Of a stretch of 64,000 nt of DNA, positions 1-8,615 are shown in pieces. Made by a program: the position numbers and the translations under genes. The stretch is taken from NCBI RefSeq assembly GCF_014203605.1, contig NZ_JACHJJ010000013.1:62001-126000 (forward strand), read 5' to 3'. This DNA comes from Thiemannella venezuelensis. GTDB lineage: Bacteria; Actinomycetota; Actinomycetes; Streptosporangiales; Streptosporangiaceae. Under the pieces are notes generated by a model. The model searched no databases, was not told the origin of the DNA, and was given only the letters and a program-made list of their open reading frames with translations. Position 1 is the stretch's first letter. Each line of letters opens with the position of its first letter.

Positions 1-1
1 C

Positions 2-448
2 GTCCGCATCGGCCAGTGGCCGCTGGATCTGGCGGCCGCCGGGTACCGCATGGACGTCGACCTGGTGGTGGCCGGGCTCGGGCTCGGGGTGGTCATCGCG
101 CCGGTCTCCTCCGCCGTGCTGCGCGCCGTACCGGCCGCCCAGCACGGCGTGGCCTCCGCGGCGGTGGTGGTGGCCCGGATGATGGGCATGCTGCTGGGCG
201 TGGCGGCCCTGTCGGCGTGGGGCTTCCACCGGTTCCAGTCGCTCACCGCCCATCTGGACACGCCGCTGCCCTTCGGCGTGGAGCCCGGCGTCTACACCCG
301 GCTGCTGGCGGAGTACGAGGCGAAGGTCCGGGCCGCCCTGCACACCGAGTACAGCGAGATCTTCCTGATCACCGCGGGCCTGTGCGCCGCGGGCGCCCTG
401 GTCGCGCTGGCGCTGCCGCGCGGGACCGGCGGGCGGGGAACGGACTGA
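2..448 (+). CDS. MFS transporter, DHA2/EmrB-like, C-terminal fragment
   Basis: The reading frame is already open at the left edge, so only about the last 148 residues are present. They hold a glycine/proline-rich helix ([10 protein letters not shown]) followed by small-residue helices, a polar loop around residues 75-105, and a final hydrophobic helix before a charged tail. This layout matches the last helices of 14-helix drug:H+ antiporters of the DHA2 family, which export toxic compounds across the cytoplasmic membrane. Substrate cannot be judged from the tail. It converges on the sensor kinase that follows, with about 50 bases between them. The family call rests on helix pattern and short motifs only. 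Confidence 0.7.
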   Translation, partial: VRIGQWPLDLAAAGYRMDVDLVVAGLGLGVVIAPVSSAVLRAVPAAQHGVASAAVVVARMMGMLLGVAALSAWGFHRFQSLTAHLDTPLPFGVEPGVYTRLLAEYEAKVRAALHTEYSEIFLITAGLCAAGALVALALPRGTGGRGTD

Positions 449-497
449 GCCGGGCCGCGCGAGACGGTGGTCCGGCCGGAGGCGTTCCGGCAGGGGC

Positions 498-1742
498 TCA
501 CGACGGCGGCCGTTCCCCCGGCCGGTGATCCGCCGCGGGCAACACCACGGTGAAGCGGGCGCCCGGGTCGGCCTGGCTGTAGGTGACGTCTCCGCCGTGG
601 GCGCGGGCCAGTTCCCGGGTGATCCACAGCCCCAGCCCGACGGACCCCGGAGCGGTGTCGGCGCTGCTGAACCGGGAGAACAGCAGCTCGCGCCTGGATT
701 CGGGCACGCCGGGGCCGTGGTCGCGCACGTGGATGGCGACCATTCCGCCGCGGGCCGGTTCGGCGCCGACGACCACCGGAGGTTCGCCGTGGCGGACGGC
801 GTTGGTGGTCAGGTTGATCAGGATCTGCTCCAGCCGCTCGGGGTCGGCGTCCACGACCGGATCACCGTCTATCTCGACGGCCACCGGGCAGGCCAGATAG
901 CTCAGCGCCTCGCGGGCTGCGTCGTGGACCGGCACGGGCCGGGTGTTCAGGCGCAGCTCCCCGCGGGTGTCGACGCGATCGGCGTCCAGCAGGCCGCCGG
1001 CCAGGCGGCGGATGCGGTCGGCCTGGCGCATGCCCGCCGCGGCGATCTTCTCGCGCTGCTCCTCGCTCAGGCCGTCGTCCTCGCGCAGCGTCTCCAGCGC
1101 GAACTGCACCCCGGTCAGGGGTGAGCGCACGTCGTGGGCCAGGGTGGCCGTCAGGGCGGCCCGCCAGCGTTCGGCCCGGCGGACCTCCTCGTGGGAACGC
1201 TGCAGGGCCTCGTGGGCCCTGCGGATGGCGTCCAGGTCCCGGCGGCGCCGTTCCGACTGGTGGGCCAGGAGCACACCGGTGATCGCCAGCGTCGGGACGA
1301 ACACCAGCGCACCGTTCAGCACCGCCGGCGCATGCTCGGTGGCCGACAGCGGCGCCAGGAAGGTCACCGCCACCACCGCCACCACCGCCGCGACGGTCCG
1401 GACGGGGAAGTTCACCCCCGCCCAGACGACGAGCAGCAGGAAGAAGGGGATGTTGCCCGTCGAGGTCACGCCGAACACCCAGCCGTTGATCCCCAGGACG
1501 GCCAGCTGGCCCAGCCCCAGGCCCAGCGGAGCCCACGGTGGCCACCGCTGCCATGGCAGCCACCACCCGGCCGCGGCCAGGACCGCCTGGGCACCGCCTT
1601 CGCAGGCCAGCAGCATCCGATGCCCTTCCGGGATCACGGGCAGGACGGCCAGCGCCAGCAGCGCGCATCCGGCCAGCAGAACCGCGATCTGCCGGGCGGC
1701 CACGTGCGGGCCTTCACCGATCAGGAGCCGGCGCCACGCCAT
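498..1742 (-). CDS. Membrane sensor histidine kinase (orphan)
   Basis: A 414-residue kinase. Residues 16-160 carry about five predicted membrane helices with very short loops, so the sensor is probably the membrane domain itself. A coiled linker (about 165-195) leads to the HisKA H-box LAHDVRSPLTG with the phospho-acceptor His at 203. The catalytic domain shows an N-box (INLTTNAVRHG) and G-boxes (DHGPGVP, VGLGLWITREL). I chose the ATG at 1742 because GGAGGGGG lies just upstream; a TTG at 1766 would add eight residues. No response regulator is adjacent, so the partner is unknown. It is divergent from the multicopper-oxidase genes, which makes metal or redox sensing conceivable but unproven. 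Confidence 0.88.
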   Translation of the reverse strand: MAWRRLLIGEGPHVAARQIAVLLAGCALLALAVLPVIPEGHRMLLACEGGAQAVLAAAGWWLPWQRWPPWAPLGLGLGQLAVLGINGWVFGVTSTGNIPFFLLLVVWAGVNFPVRTVAAVVAVVAVTFLAPLSATEHAPAVLNGALVFVPTLAITGVLLAHQSERRRRDLDAIRRAHEALQRSHEEVRRAERWRAALTATLAHDVRSPLTGVQFALETLREDDGLSEEQREKIAAAGMRQADRIRRLAGGLLDADRVDTRGELRLNTRPVPVHDAAREALSYLACPVAVEIDGDPVVDADPERLEQILINLTTNAVRHGEPPVVVGAEPARGGMVAIHVRDHGPGVPESRRELLFSRFSSADTAPGSVGLGLWITRELARAHGGDVTYSQADPGARFTVVLPAADHRPGERPPS

Positions 1743-1760
1743 GACCCACACCCCCTCCGC

Positions 1761-1808
1761 TAACAAAACGGATATGAGTGCATGAATACCCCTTTGAGGC
1801 GTTTGTTA
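1761..1808. promoter_or_regulatory. Inverted repeat in the divergent upstream region
   Basis: TAACAAAACG at 1761-1770 is mirrored by CGTTTGTTA at 1800-1808, one base off perfect, about 30 bases apart. Between them lies ATACCCC (1786-1792), which resembles a half-site of copper-responsive CsoR operators in actinomycetes as I remember them. Its position between the kinase and the multicopper-oxidase genes would suit a regulator site. No complete operator is visible. Confidence 0.25.
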
Positions 1809-1940
1809 CCGCCAGCCGCAGAAGATCAGAACCCGCTCCGGCCCCCTGACCGCATGCCAAGAAGCCGCCAAGAAGTCACCAAGGCGGCCGCGCCACCCTT
1901 GGGGCGACACCACCCCAGAGTGATCCCAAGGAGCACCCCC

Positions 1941-2405
1941 GTGCGCAAGGTCTTCCTCAGCTTCGCCGCCCTCCTGCTGCTGGCCGTGCTCGTCCAGTTC
2001 TACCTGGCCACCTTCGGCGCCTTCCAGCGCCCGCTGCCGACCGCGGGCGACCCCGGCGCGCTGACACCGCACGTGGTCAACGGGCTCGCCGTGATCCCGC
2101 TGCTCTCCCTGGCCACCACGATCGTGGCCGCCGTCGCCCGGGCCGGCGCCAGGCTGGTCTGGCTGAGCGTCTCCCCGGTGGGCATCGCCGCCGCGCAGAT
2201 TTTCGTGATCTTCCCGCTGGTCGAGCTGGCCGGAGCCGACGGCACCCGGACCACCACCGCCTCGCACGCGGTCCTCGGCTTCCACGCCGTTCTCGGCCTC
2301 CTCCTGCTCTGGGCCACCGTGGTGGTCTTCCGCGAGGCCAGGAGCCTGGCCGTCGCCGCCGGCCGGACCGCCGCCGACCGGCCGGCGGCGGCCTCCCACC
2401 TCTGA
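1941..2405 (+). CDS. Small four-helix membrane protein (DUF6220-like)
   Basis: A 154-residue protein made almost entirely of four hydrophobic segments (about residues 4-22, 45-66, 70-92 and 105-128) with a short polar tail. The GTG at 1941 is the likely start because AAGGAG sits seven bases upstream; the in-frame ATG at 1782 lacks a comparable site and would add a disordered, proline-rich leader. The opening RKVFLSFAALLLLAVLVQFYLA is reminiscent of DUF6220 proteins, recalled from memory. It lies 77 bases upstream of the multicopper oxidase on the same strand and is probably co-transcribed. Function is unknown; a membrane partner of the oxidase is a guess from position. Confidence 0.7.
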   Translation: MRKVFLSFAALLLLAVLVQFYLATFGAFQRPLPTAGDPGALTPHVVNGLAVIPLLSLATTIVAAVARAGARLVWLSVSPVGIAAAQIFVIFPLVELAGADGTRTTTASHAVLGFHAVLGLLLLWATVVVFREARSLAVAAGRTAADRPAAASHL

Positions 2406-2482
2406 GTCCCGGAGTCCCGGAGCCCCGGCGGTTTCCCCCCGCGTCCGCTCCCGACCCCAGACCCCCGATTCCCGGTGAAAAG

Positions 2483-4528
2483 ATGACCACCGCACGACTC
2501 CTCGCCCTCGACCACATCGTGCTCGCTCTGGTCGCCGTGCTCTGGCTCGGCGCCGGGGCGGCCACGGTCGCGGCCCGCCGCGACCGCCGCACCCGGCTCG
2601 CGGCCCTCGCTCTCACTCTGGGCGCCCTCGCCGCCACGGGCGGCCGCCTCGCCCTGGCCGTCGCGCTGAGCCGGTCCGGCTGGTGGTTCGCCGCGGACAA
2701 GCTCCTGCTCGCCCTCCCCCTGGTGGCGGTCCCCGCGCTGGCCGCGGCGGTCCTCTCCGTGCCGCGGCTGCTGCGGCCCGATCCCGCCCCGTCCACCGCC
2801 GTCCCCGTCCTGGCCGCCGCCTACGGCGCCGCCGGCGGCGTCCTGGCCGCCCTCACGGTCTCCTACCCCGTCCCCCCGGTCACCGCCGCGTTCCTGGTCG
2901 CCCTGGTGGTCACCGCCACCGTCATCACCCGCCGCCGTCTCTCCTCCCCCGCGGATCCCCCCGCGGGATCCTCCACCGCCGCGGCGCTCCGTGCCCGGGG
3001 GCGGGGCCGCCGGAGCACGACGGCGGGGATCGCGGTGCTCTGCTCCGCCCTGGTCTGGGCCGGGCTGTCGGCCTGGTCGAGCAGGATCCCGGACCGGCTC
3101 GACCTCGGCGCCCACCACTCCGGCCAGGGCGTCCGCCCGGTGACGGGCACGAGGCCGGTGACCGACCTGCGGGGGCCCGCCACCGGGGCGGCGGTCCGCC
3201 GCTTCACCCTCACCGCCCGGCCCGCGACCGTCATCCTGGCCTCCGGCAGGCGGGTCGAGGCGTGGACCTTCAACGGCACGGTCCCCGGCCCGACGATCCG
3301 GGCCCGCCAGGGCGAGCTGGTCGAGGTACGGCTGCGCAACGCGATGCCCGGTCTCGGCGTGACCCTGCACTGGCACGGCTACGACGTCCCCGCGGGGGAG
3401 GACGGCGTCGCCGGGGTCACCCAGGACGCGGTCCGGCCCGGGGGCGAGTTCGTCTACCGCTTCCTGGCCGAGGATCCCGGCAGCTACTGGTACCACAGCC
3501 ACGACCTGTCGGACCAGGCCGTCCGCATGGGCCTGTACGGCATGCTCGTCGTCGATCCCGCGCCCGCTCCGGGGGAGGGTCCCGCGGAGGCCTCCCCGGA
3601 GGAGACCGCGGGGGAACCGGCCGGAGCCTCCGCGGAGGCCCCCGCGACCTCCCCCGGCGCGGTCTCCGACCACACGGTCTCCGTCCACGTGCTCGGCGGC
3701 GTCCCGACCACGGCCGTCGACGACCGGCCTCCCGCCGAGGGCCTGGCCCTGCTCCGGGTCTCCCCCGGAACCCCGGTCCGGCTGCGCGTCACCGGCACCG
3801 ACAACGCCCGGCGGACCCTGGGTCTGAGCGGCGCGCCGTACCGGATCTCCGCCGTGGACGGCCGGGACCTGCCCGGCGCGCGCGAGGTGACCGGTGCGCG
3901 GGTCCGGCTGGCCGCGGGCGGCCGCTACGACCTGACCTTCACCATGCCCGCCGCGCCCGTCCTGCTCTCCGTCGACGACCGGGCCGACCTCGGCCTGCTC
4001 GTCACCCCGGGACCGGGCGCCGCCCCGCCGCCCGCCGCCGGCCCGCTGCTGGACGTCACCGTCTACGGCTCCGGGGGCCTGCCCGAGCTCGGTTCCTTCG
4101 ACCGGGAGGTCACCTGGGTGCTCGACCGGGGTCTGGCCATGCTCGACGGGGCACCGGCCCTGGCGCACACGGTCAACGGCGAGGTCTGGCCGGACATCTC
4201 CTTCCCCGTCGTCCGGGAAGGCGACCTGGTGAAGATCACCGTGGCCAACCGCGGCAGGGACACCCACCCCATGCACCCGCACGGGCACCACGTCCTGGTG
4301 CTGTCCCGCAACGGAGTCCCGGCCACCGCCCCGGTGTGGACCGACACCTTCGACGTCGGGCCCGGCGAGGTGTGGGAGGTGGCGATGCGCGCCGACAACC
4401 CGGGCATCTGGATGTCCCACTGCCACGACCTGAGCCATGCGGCCCTCGGCATGACCTTCCACTTCGCCTACGAGGGCGTGACGACCCCCTACGACGCGGG
4501 CCACGCCTCGGGCAACCACCCCGAGTGA
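2483..4528 (+). CDS. Multicopper oxidase with N-terminal six-helix membrane domain
   Basis: A 681-residue protein. Residues 1-200 contain about six membrane helices. The remainder is a cupredoxin-type multicopper oxidase. Copper ligands are visible: HWHG (296-299), HSH (338-340), HPMHPHGH (595-602), and the type-1 site HCH (646-648) with His652 and axial Met657. Such enzymes oxidise a substrate (metal ion or phenol) at the type-1 copper and reduce O2 to water at the trinuclear centre. The catalytic part should face outward, tethered to the membrane. The usual form is a soluble, Tat-exported protein, so the membrane fusion is notable. Substrate is unknown; Cu(I) detoxification or phenol oxidation are both possible. 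Confidence 0.9.
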   Translation: MTTARLLALDHIVLALVAVLWLGAGAATVAARRDRRTRLAALALTLGALAATGGRLALAVALSRSGWWFAADKLLLALPLVAVPALAAAVLSVPRLLRPDPAPSTAVPVLAAAYGAAGGVLAALTVSYPVPPVTAAFLVALVVTATVITRRRLSSPADPPAGSSTAAALRARGRGRRSTTAGIAVLCSALVWAGLSAWSSRIPDRLDLGAHHSGQGVRPVTGTRPVTDLRGPATGAAVRRFTLTARPATVILASGRRVEAWTFNGTVPGPTIRARQGELVEVRLRNAMPGLGVTLHWHGYDVPAGEDGVAGVTQDAVRPGGEFVYRFLAEDPGSYWYHSHDLSDQAVRMGLYGMLVVDPAPAPGEGPAEASPEETAGEPAGASAEAPATSPGAVSDHTVSVHVLGGVPTTAVDDRPPAEGLALLRVSPGTPVRLRVTGTDNARRTLGLSGAPYRISAVDGRDLPGAREVTGARVRLAAGGRYDLTFTMPAAPVLLSVDDRADLGLLVTPGPGAAPPPAAGPLLDVTVYGSGGLPELGSFDREVTWVLDRGLAMLDGAPALAHTVNGEVWPDISFPVVREGDLVKITVANRGRDTHPMHPHGHHVLVLSRNGVPATAPVWTDTFDVGPGEVWEVAMRADNPGIWMSHCHDLSHAALGMTFHFAYEGVTTPYDAGHASGNHPE

Positions 4529-4536
4529 GGCCGCTA

Positions 4537-4599
4537 TCCCGGAGAACGGGCGCGAGCCGCACAGGATCGTCCTGTACGGCTCGCACCGGGTCTCCGGGA
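4537..4599. terminator. Bidirectional intrinsic terminator
   Basis: Nested inverted repeat between two convergent genes. An outer 9-bp stem (4537-4545 with 4591-4599) encloses an inner 15-bp stem (4552-4566 with 4570-4584, one C/A mismatch) closed by a TCG loop. It lies nine bases after the oxidase stop and five before the der stop, so it can serve both strands. Confidence 0.75.
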
Positions 4600-4603
4600 C
4601 CCG

Positions 4604-6028
4604 TCACCTCTTCTTCTGCGCCTGCTTCTTCTCGCGGATCTTCATCGTGACCTCGAGGGGCGACCCGGCGAAGCCGAACTCCTCGCGGATCCGGCGCTCG
4701 ATGAAGCGGCGGTAGGTCTCCTCCAGGAAGCCCGAGGTGAACAGCACGAACTTCGGCGGCTCCGTCGCCGCCTGCGTGGCGAAGAGGATCTTGGGCTGCT
4801 TGCCGCCGCGGACCGGCGGCGGGGTGGCCGCGACCAGATCGGTGAGGAAGGCGTTGAGGCGGGCCGTCGGCACGCGGGTGGACCAGGAGTCCAGCGCCTT
4901 CTCGATGGCCGGGACGAGCCGGTCGACGTGCCAGCCGGTCTTGGCGGAGATGTTGACCCGCAGCGCCCACGGCACGCGGACGAGCTGGCGGTCGATCTCC
5001 TTCTCCAGGTAGTAGCGGCGGTCCTCGTCCAGCAGGTCCCACTTGTTGAACGCCACGACCATGGCCCGGCCGGACTCGATCACCAGCGAGATGATCCGCA
5101 GGTCCTGCTCGGTCAGCACATCGCTGGCGTCGATGAGCACGATCGCGATCTCCGAGCGCTCCAGGGCGCCCCTGGTCCGCATGCTGGCGTAGAAGTCGGC
5201 GCCCTTGAGCTCGCGGTCGCGGCGGCGGATGCCGGCGGTGTCCACGAAGCGCCACGTCCTGCCGCCCAGCTCGATCAGCTCGTCGACCGGGTCGCGCGTG
5301 GTTCCGGCCATCGGGTCGACGAGCACGCGCTCGCTGCCCGCGAGCTTGTTCAGCAGCGAGGACTTGCCCACGTTGGGCTTGCCGAGCAGCGCGACCCTGC
5401 GCGGGCCCCGCTCGGCGCCGAAACGCTGCGGAGGCGTCTCGGGCAGCTTGTCCAGCACCACGTCGAGCAGGTCTCCGCTGGAGCGGCCGTGCAGCGCGGA
5501 GACCGGCTGGGGCTCGCCCAGGCCGAGCGACCAGAGCGCGGCGGCCTCCAGCTCCATCTGCTGGTTGTCGACCTTGTTCGCGGCCAGGATGACCGGCTTG
5601 CCGGAGCCGCGCAGCACGTGGCCGACGATCTCGTCGGAGTCGGTCACGCCGACGGCGGCGTCCACCACGAACAGGATGACGTCGGCCAGCTCGGCCGCGA
5701 TCTGCGCCTGCTCGGCGATCCGCAGGGCCATGCCGGTCGCGTCGGGGTCCCACCCGCCGGTGTCGACCACCGTGAACCGGCGCCCCCGCCAGGTGGCCTC
5801 GTAGGTCACCCGGTCCCGGGTCACGCCGGGCACGTCCTCCACGACCGCCTCGCGGCGGCCGATGATCCTGTTGACCAGGGTGGACTTGCCCACGTTGGGG
5901 CGGCCCACCACGGCCACGACGGGCAGCGGACCGGAGTCCGGCGCCTCGTCCGTCGAGCTGTCTTCGGTCCCCAGATCGGCGAGCTCAGCGTCGATCCAGC
6001 CGCGGTCGTCGTCGTATTCCCCAGTCAC
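4604..6028 (-). CDS. der: Ribosome-assembly GTPase Der (EngA)
   Basis: A 474-residue tandem GTPase needed for 50S subunit maturation. An acidic N-terminal extension of about 35 residues precedes the first G domain (P-loop GRPNVGKS near 42-49, DTGG, NKVD). The second G domain follows ([16 protein letters not shown]), then the KH-like C-terminal domain and a basic tail ending QAQKKR. The GTG start overlaps the cmk stop as GTGA, so translation is coupled. Many actinobacteria place plsC between cmk and der; it is absent here. It is the last gene of the long minus-strand operon and ends at a strong hairpin. Confidence 0.97.
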   Translation of the reverse strand: MTGEYDDDRGWIDAELADLGTEDSSTDEAPDSGPLPVVAVVGRPNVGKSTLVNRIIGRREAVVEDVPGVTRDRVTYEATWRGRRFTVVDTGGWDPDATGMALRIAEQAQIAAELADVILFVVDAAVGVTDSDEIVGHVLRGSGKPVILAANKVDNQQMELEAAALWSLGLGEPQPVSALHGRSSGDLLDVVLDKLPETPPQRFGAERGPRRVALLGKPNVGKSSLLNKLAGSERVLVDPMAGTTRDPVDELIELGGRTWRFVDTAGIRRRDRELKGADFYASMRTRGALERSEIAIVLIDASDVLTEQDLRIISLVIESGRAMVVAFNKWDLLDEDRRYYLEKEIDRQLVRVPWALRVNISAKTGWHVDRLVPAIEKALDSWSTRVPTARLNAFLTDLVAATPPPVRGGKQPKILFATQAATEPPKFVLFTSGFLEETYRRFIERRIREEFGFAGSPLEVTMKIREKKQAQKKR

Positions 6029-6681
6029 ACTTTTTCCTTGATGACGCGTAGGACCTCGGCGATGACCTCGTCGAGGTTCAGCGGTGTGGTGTCCAGCTCG
6101 ACGGCGTCGGGCGCCATCGTCAGCGGGTCGGTCTTCCTCGTCGAGTCCAAGGTGTCGCGCCGGGCCATGGCGGCCTTCTGCGCCTCCACCGTGGTGCCGT
6201 CGAGCTCCGCGCTGCGGCGGGCGGCCCGGGCGTCCGCGCTCGCGGTCAGGTAGATCTTGACCGGAGCGTCCGGCGCGACCACGGTGCCGATGTCGCGGCC
6301 CTCGACCACGATGCCGCCCGCGCCGATGATCTCCCGCTGCTCGGCGACGAGCCGGCGCCGCACCTCGGGCACCGCGCTCACCGCGGAGACGGCGGCGGTG
6401 ACCTCGGCGGTGCGGACGGGACCGGCTGCGTCGGCGCCGTCCACGGCCACCGAGGGCGCGTCCGGATCGGTGCCCATCGTGAGCACCGGCTCCTGCGCCC
6501 TGGCCGCGACGGCCTCCGGATCGGCGAGGTCCACGCCGTGGCTGAGCATCCACCACGTGATCGCCCGGTACATCGCCCCGGTGTCGAGATACCGCAGCCC
6601 CAGCGCCCGCGCGACCCCGCGCGACGCGCTCGACTTGCCCGACCCCGAGGGCCCGTCCATGGCGACGACCAGTCCGGTCAC
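6025..6681 (-). CDS. cmk: Cytidylate kinase
   Basis: A 218-residue kinase that phosphorylates CMP and dCMP to their diphosphates using ATP in the cytoplasm. The P-loop GPSGSGKSS (about 10-18) and the family signature [13 protein letters not shown] follow at once, and the NMP-binding region contains GRDIGTVV. Length is typical for the short bacterial type. The stop overlaps the der GTG by four bases. About 185 bases separate it from tyrA upstream, so it may also have its own promoter. CTP made by pyrG at the head of this gene block and CMP recycling here belong to the same pathway. Confidence 0.96.
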   Translation of the reverse strand: MTGLVVAMDGPSGSGKSSASRGVARALGLRYLDTGAMYRAITWWMLSHGVDLADPEAVAARAQEPVLTMGTDPDAPSVAVDGADAAGPVRTAEVTAAVSAVSAVPEVRRRLVAEQREIIGAGGIVVEGRDIGTVVAPDAPVKIYLTASADARAARRSAELDGTTVEAQKAAMARRDTLDSTRKTDPLTMAPDAVELDTTPLNLDEVIAEVLRVIKEKV

Positions 6682-6866
6682 GGCGCCCTCTCCCTTGCAC
6701 CCGATTCGGTTGTTCGTACGAGGCTACCGGGAGCCGGAACGCGGCCACGCCATCATGCGGCCGCGCGCCACCGCCCGCGGGCTCCGCGAGGCCGGGACCC
6801 GTGGCGGCGGGCCCGCCCTCCCCCGGTCCGGGCGGGTTCCGGTCCGGCCGGGTTCCGGGCCGGGCC

Positions 6867-8114
6867 TCAGGGCAGGTGCCAGCCGTGCGCGCGCAGGGCC
6901 GCCGAGAGCGTGTCGGCCGCCTCGGGCTGCACGAACAGGTCGGCCGCGCCCAGCGGCAGGCCCGGGGCGTGCTCCAGGCGGACGTCCTCGATGTTGACGC
7001 CGGTCTCCTCGGCCACCTGGAACAGCCGGGCCAGCTCGCCCGGACGGTCGCCGATGATCACCTGGACGGCCGTGTAGGTGCGCGCCGGGCCCCCGTGCTT
7101 GCCGGGGATCCGGCCGGTCCCCGCGACGCCGCGGTGGAGCAGGTCGGTGACCGTGCTCATCGCGCCGCCCTCGGGGGAGACCGGGGCCGGCGCGGCGGGA
7201 ACGGGATCGGCGGCGGGGGCGGGGGCGGGGGCGGGGGCGGGGGCGGGGGCGGGGGCGGGGGCGGGGGCGGGGGCGGGGGCGGCCGGCCCGGGGACGGGCT
7301 CGGCGGCGGAGGCGCGCAGCGCGGCGGCCGCGGCGGCCAGGTCGGCCGCGACCGCCTCCAGGACGTCGGCCACCGGGAGCGCGTTGCCCGACAGGATGCC
7401 GGTCCACAGACCGGGATCCCCGGCCGCGATGCGCGTGACGTCCCGGACGCCCGGCCCGGCCAGGCCCAGCGCGGCCGCCGGGGCGTCGGCGAGCCGGGCG
7501 GCCACCGCGGAGGCGGCCACGTGGGGGGCGTGCGAGACCAGTGCGACGGCCCGGTCGTGCTGGACGGCGTCGACCTCGACGACCTCGCCGCCGCAGAGCT
7601 TGACCAGGCCGCGCAGGAGCTCCACCGCCTCGGGCGAGGTCTCCTCCGTCGGGCACAGCGCCCACGGCCGTCCGAGGAACAGGTCGGCGCGGGCCGCGGC
7701 GGGCCCGGAACGCTCCCGGCCGGCGAGCGGGTGCCCGGCGACGTAGGTGGTCAGGTCGCAGCCGAGCTCTCCGGCCAGCCGGAGCGGGAGCGCCTTGACG
7801 CTGGCCACGTCGGTGTAGAACCGGGCGGCCCCGGCCCGCTGGAGCTGCGCGAGCTGCTCGGCGACCACGTGCGGCGGGACGGCGATGACGGCCAGGTCCA
7901 CGGGGCGCCCGGGGTGCCAGGCGACGTCCGGGGCCAGGTCGGCGGGGCGCCCGGGGTGCCACTCGATGCCCGCGCCCAGCTCCCTGGCCAGCCGTACGGC
8001 CGCCGCGTCGCGGTCGGTCAGGTAGACCGTGACCCCCTGCTCGCGCAGGGCCAGGGCGATCGAGGTGCCGATCAGGCCCGTGCCGACGATGAGAACGCTC
8101 TCCAGGCCGCTCAT
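6867..8114 (-). CDS. tyrA: Prephenate dehydrogenase with C-terminal ACT domain
   Basis: A 415-residue enzyme of tyrosine synthesis that oxidatively decarboxylates prephenate. It opens with the NAD(P) fold ([17 protein letters not shown]), has the family motif [12 protein letters not shown], and ends in an ACT domain (about 335-405, [20 protein letters not shown]) expected to bind aromatic amino acids for feedback control. The ATG at 8114 follows AGAGGAG. Two oddities: residues about 279-300 are an (Ala-Pro) run encoded by eleven GGGGGC units, forming the linker to the ACT domain; and a 14-residue segment starting WHPGRP is duplicated in the Rossmann fold. It lies 64 bases downstream of aroH, which supplies its substrate. 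Confidence 0.95.
   Translation of the reverse strand: MSGLESVLIVGTGLIGTSIALALREQGVTVYLTDRDAAAVRLARELGAGIEWHPGRPADLAPDVAWHPGRPVDLAVIAVPPHVVAEQLAQLQRAGAARFYTDVASVKALPLRLAGELGCDLTTYVAGHPLAGRERSGPAAARADLFLGRPWALCPTEETSPEAVELLRGLVKLCGGEVVEVDAVQHDRAVALVSHAPHVAASAVAARLADAPAAALGLAGPGVRDVTRIAAGDPGLWTGILSGNALPVADVLEAVAADLAAAAAALRASAAEPVPGPAAPAPAPAPAPAPAPAPAPAPAPAADPVPAAPAPVSPEGGAMSTVTDLLHRGVAGTGRIPGKHGGPARTYTAVQVIIGDRPGELARLFQVAEETGVNIEDVRLEHAPGLPLGAADLFVQPEAADTLSAALRAHGWHLP
7215..7280. repeat. (GGGGGC)11 hexanucleotide microsatellite in tyrA
   Basis: Eleven perfect tandem copies of GGGGGC on the plus strand, the template strand of tyrA. Each unit encodes Pro and Ala, so gain or loss of units keeps frame and only changes the length of the linker between the dehydrogenase and ACT domains. 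The G-runs can form G-quadruplexes on paper. Confidence 0.98.
7891..7961. repeat. 42-bp imperfect tandem duplication in tyrA
   Basis: An 18-base identical core (7902-7919 and 7944-7961) recurs with a 42-base period, with matching sequence upstream of each copy (GCCAGGTC). In the protein it doubles a 14-residue stretch starting WHPGRP inside the nucleotide-binding domain. The reading frame is preserved. Confidence 0.9.
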
Positions 8115-8178
8115 GCGGGCTCCTCTGGCGTGGAGACCCGCGAGGGGGCCGCCGGGAACGGGGAATGGCACGGGGGGT

Positions 8179-8538
8179 TCACTGGGCGATGTCCACGCGC
8201 AGGGCCACCGCGCCGCGCAGGTAGACGTGCTGGATCTCCTGGCGGGACTTGCCGGTCTCCACGTGGGCCATCAGCCGTACGACGTGGGGCAGCGCGCCCG
8301 GCACGTCGATCTCGGAGGCGCAGATGAGCGGCACGTCGTGGAAGCCGAGCTTGCGGGCGGCCAGCGCGGGGAACTCCGCGGTCAGGTCGGGGGTCGCCGT
8401 GAAGATCACGCTGATCACGTCGTCGGTGGTGAGCCCGTTGCGGTTCATCACCTCGCTGACCAGCTCGGTGACCCCGGACAGGATGGCGTCCCTGTCGTTG
8501 CCCTCGACCTGGATCGCCCCGCGGATCGCCCGCACCAT
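8179..8538 (-). CDS. aroH: Chorismate mutase, AroH type
   Basis: A 119-residue monofunctional chorismate mutase of the trimeric Bacillus-type AroH fold, converting chorismate to prephenate. The sequence shows the family start VRAIRGAIQVEGND, the VISVIFTATPDLTAEFPA segment and a late VYLRGAVALR strand; an Arg near the N-terminus and the Arg in YLRGA are expected active-site residues. I take the ATG at 8538 since GGAGG lies upstream; a GTG at 8571 would add eleven residues. It precedes tyrA in the same direction, so substrate passes to the next gene product. A hairpin separates it from rluB. Confidence 0.95.
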   Translation of the reverse strand: MVRAIRGAIQVEGNDRDAILSGVTELVSEVMNRNGLTTDDVISVIFTATPDLTAEFPALAARKLGFHDVPLICASEIDVPGALPHVVRLMAHVETGKSRQEIQHVYLRGAVALRVDIAQ

Positions 8539-8560
8539 CGTCGTTCCTCCGTACCGCTCA

Positions 8561-8588
8561 CGCCGGACCACCAGGGGGTGGTCCGGCG
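8561..8588 (-). terminator. Hairpin between rluB and aroH
   Basis: A perfect 12-bp stem (8561-8572 with 8577-8588) with an AGGG tetraloop (as read on the plus strand) lies 28 bases past the rluB stop. It may partly terminate rluB transcription and set the level of the aroH-tyrA part. Confidence 0.55.
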
Positions 8589-8615
8589 TGTCCCGAACGT
8601 GTGTATTCCGGAAGG

